The translations under genes and the position numbers were made by a program. A stretch of DNA of 6,076 bases from positions 1-6,076 of the forward strand of contig CALMAD010000291.1 of the NCBI GenBank assembly GCA_937859105.1. Direction: 5' to 3'. The notes under the pieces were generated by a model, which did no database searches, had not been told where the DNA came from, and worked only from the letters and a program-made list of their open reading frames with translations. Shown here piece by piece: positions 5,876-6,076 of the stretch (within the stretch, counting starts at the first letter, position 1; each line of letters begins with the position of its first letter). Origin of the DNA: an uncultured Propionibacteriaceae bacterium (GTDB lineage Bacteria > Actinomycetota > Actinomycetes > Propionibacteriales > Propionibacteriaceae).

Positions 5876-6076
5876 TCAGGCCGCCCACCCGGCGAGGAGG
5901 GCCGCGAGCCCGCGCTCGAACTGCTCCTCGGGCGCCCAGTCGTAGCCGGCGGCGAACGCCGCCGCGAGGTGGGGGAAGCGCTCCGCGAGGACCGCGGCGT
6001 AGGTGTCCTCGGGAGCGACGTCGGTGCCGCCGACCGGCTCGCGCGGCACGATGCCGGCGCCCATCAACTTGAGGTC
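5876..6076 (-). CDS. TetR/AcrR-family transcriptional regulator, C-terminal fragment
   Basis: The last 66 residues of a minus-strand gene enter from the window edge and stop at TGA 5878-5876. The frame is open to base 6076, so the gene is partial here and the TTG at 6067 and ATG at 6064 are not its start. The end of the protein reads YAAVLAERFPHLAAAFAAG, then EEQFERGLAALLAGW. This matches the closing helices of the TetR C-terminal ligand-binding domain, where the chain typically ends F-x-x-G-L-x-x-L-L-x-G. The DNA-binding N-terminus lies outside. It points in the same direction as the lipoprotein gene, with 112 nt between, including the hairpin at 5817-5838. Its ligand and targets cannot be judged. 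Confidence 0.75.
   Translation of the reverse strand, partial: DLKLMGAGIVPREPVGGTDVAPEDTYAAVLAERFPHLAAAFAAGYDWAPEEQFERGLAALLAGWAA

Noticed and set aside
1..6076. CRISPR arrays, tRNA or rRNA genes, insertion sequences
   Set aside because: No regularly spaced repeats, cloverleaf-like segments, ribosomal RNA cores, transposase motifs or flanking terminal repeats were seen on either strand.

Overview
The window reads as a chromosomal segment of a very GC-rich actinobacterium, plausibly Streptosporangiales or Thermomonosporaceae-like. The evidence is the strong G/C bias at third codon positions, long open frames on several overlapping phases, GGAGG-type ribosome sites, and a nadA-nadB-nadC cluster with a divergent Nudix-family gene, an order also known from mycobacteria. 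The genus is an inference.

Layout: (1) Bases 1-129, minus strand, hold the N-terminus of a Nudix-type protein, possibly the NAD regulator NrtR, cut off by the window edge. (2) Bases 130-210 form a short, comparatively AT-rich divergent control region with a repeated, partly palindromic element that looks like an operator. (3) Bases 211-3805, plus strand, hold the complete de novo NAD operon: nadA (quinolinate synthase), nadB (L-aspartate oxidase) and nadC (quinolinate phosphoribosyltransferase). The genes are 5 nt apart (nadA-nadB) or overlap (nadB-nadC, ATGA). (4) A GC hairpin near 3809-3831 separates this operon from convergent minus-strand genes. (5) Bases 3837-5763, minus strand, hold in transcription order a secreted lipoprotein with a predicted TIM-barrel body, a small HhH-GPD DNA glycosylase-like protein, and an antibiotic-biosynthesis-monooxygenase (ABM) family protein. 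Gaps of 33 and 52 nt make co-transcription possible. (6) From 5876 to the end, minus strand, is the C-terminus of a TetR-family regulator, followed by a perfect 8-bp hairpin.

NadB oxidises aspartate to iminoaspartate, NadA condenses it with dihydroxyacetone phosphate to quinolinate, and NadC converts quinolinate to nicotinate mononucleotide. All three enzymes keep their recognisable catalytic or cluster residues, so the pathway segment appears intact. The minus-strand genes have no evident functional tie to NAD synthesis.

Most of the window is ordinary core metabolism. The items most worth a second look are the direct/inverted repeat before nadA, the lipoprotein of unknown function with a DxE motif on a predicted barrel strand, the glycosylase with Gln where lyase-type relatives have Lys, and a strongly over-represented, strand-skewed heptamer (GCGTCCG). 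I did not find a clearly new multi-gene system.
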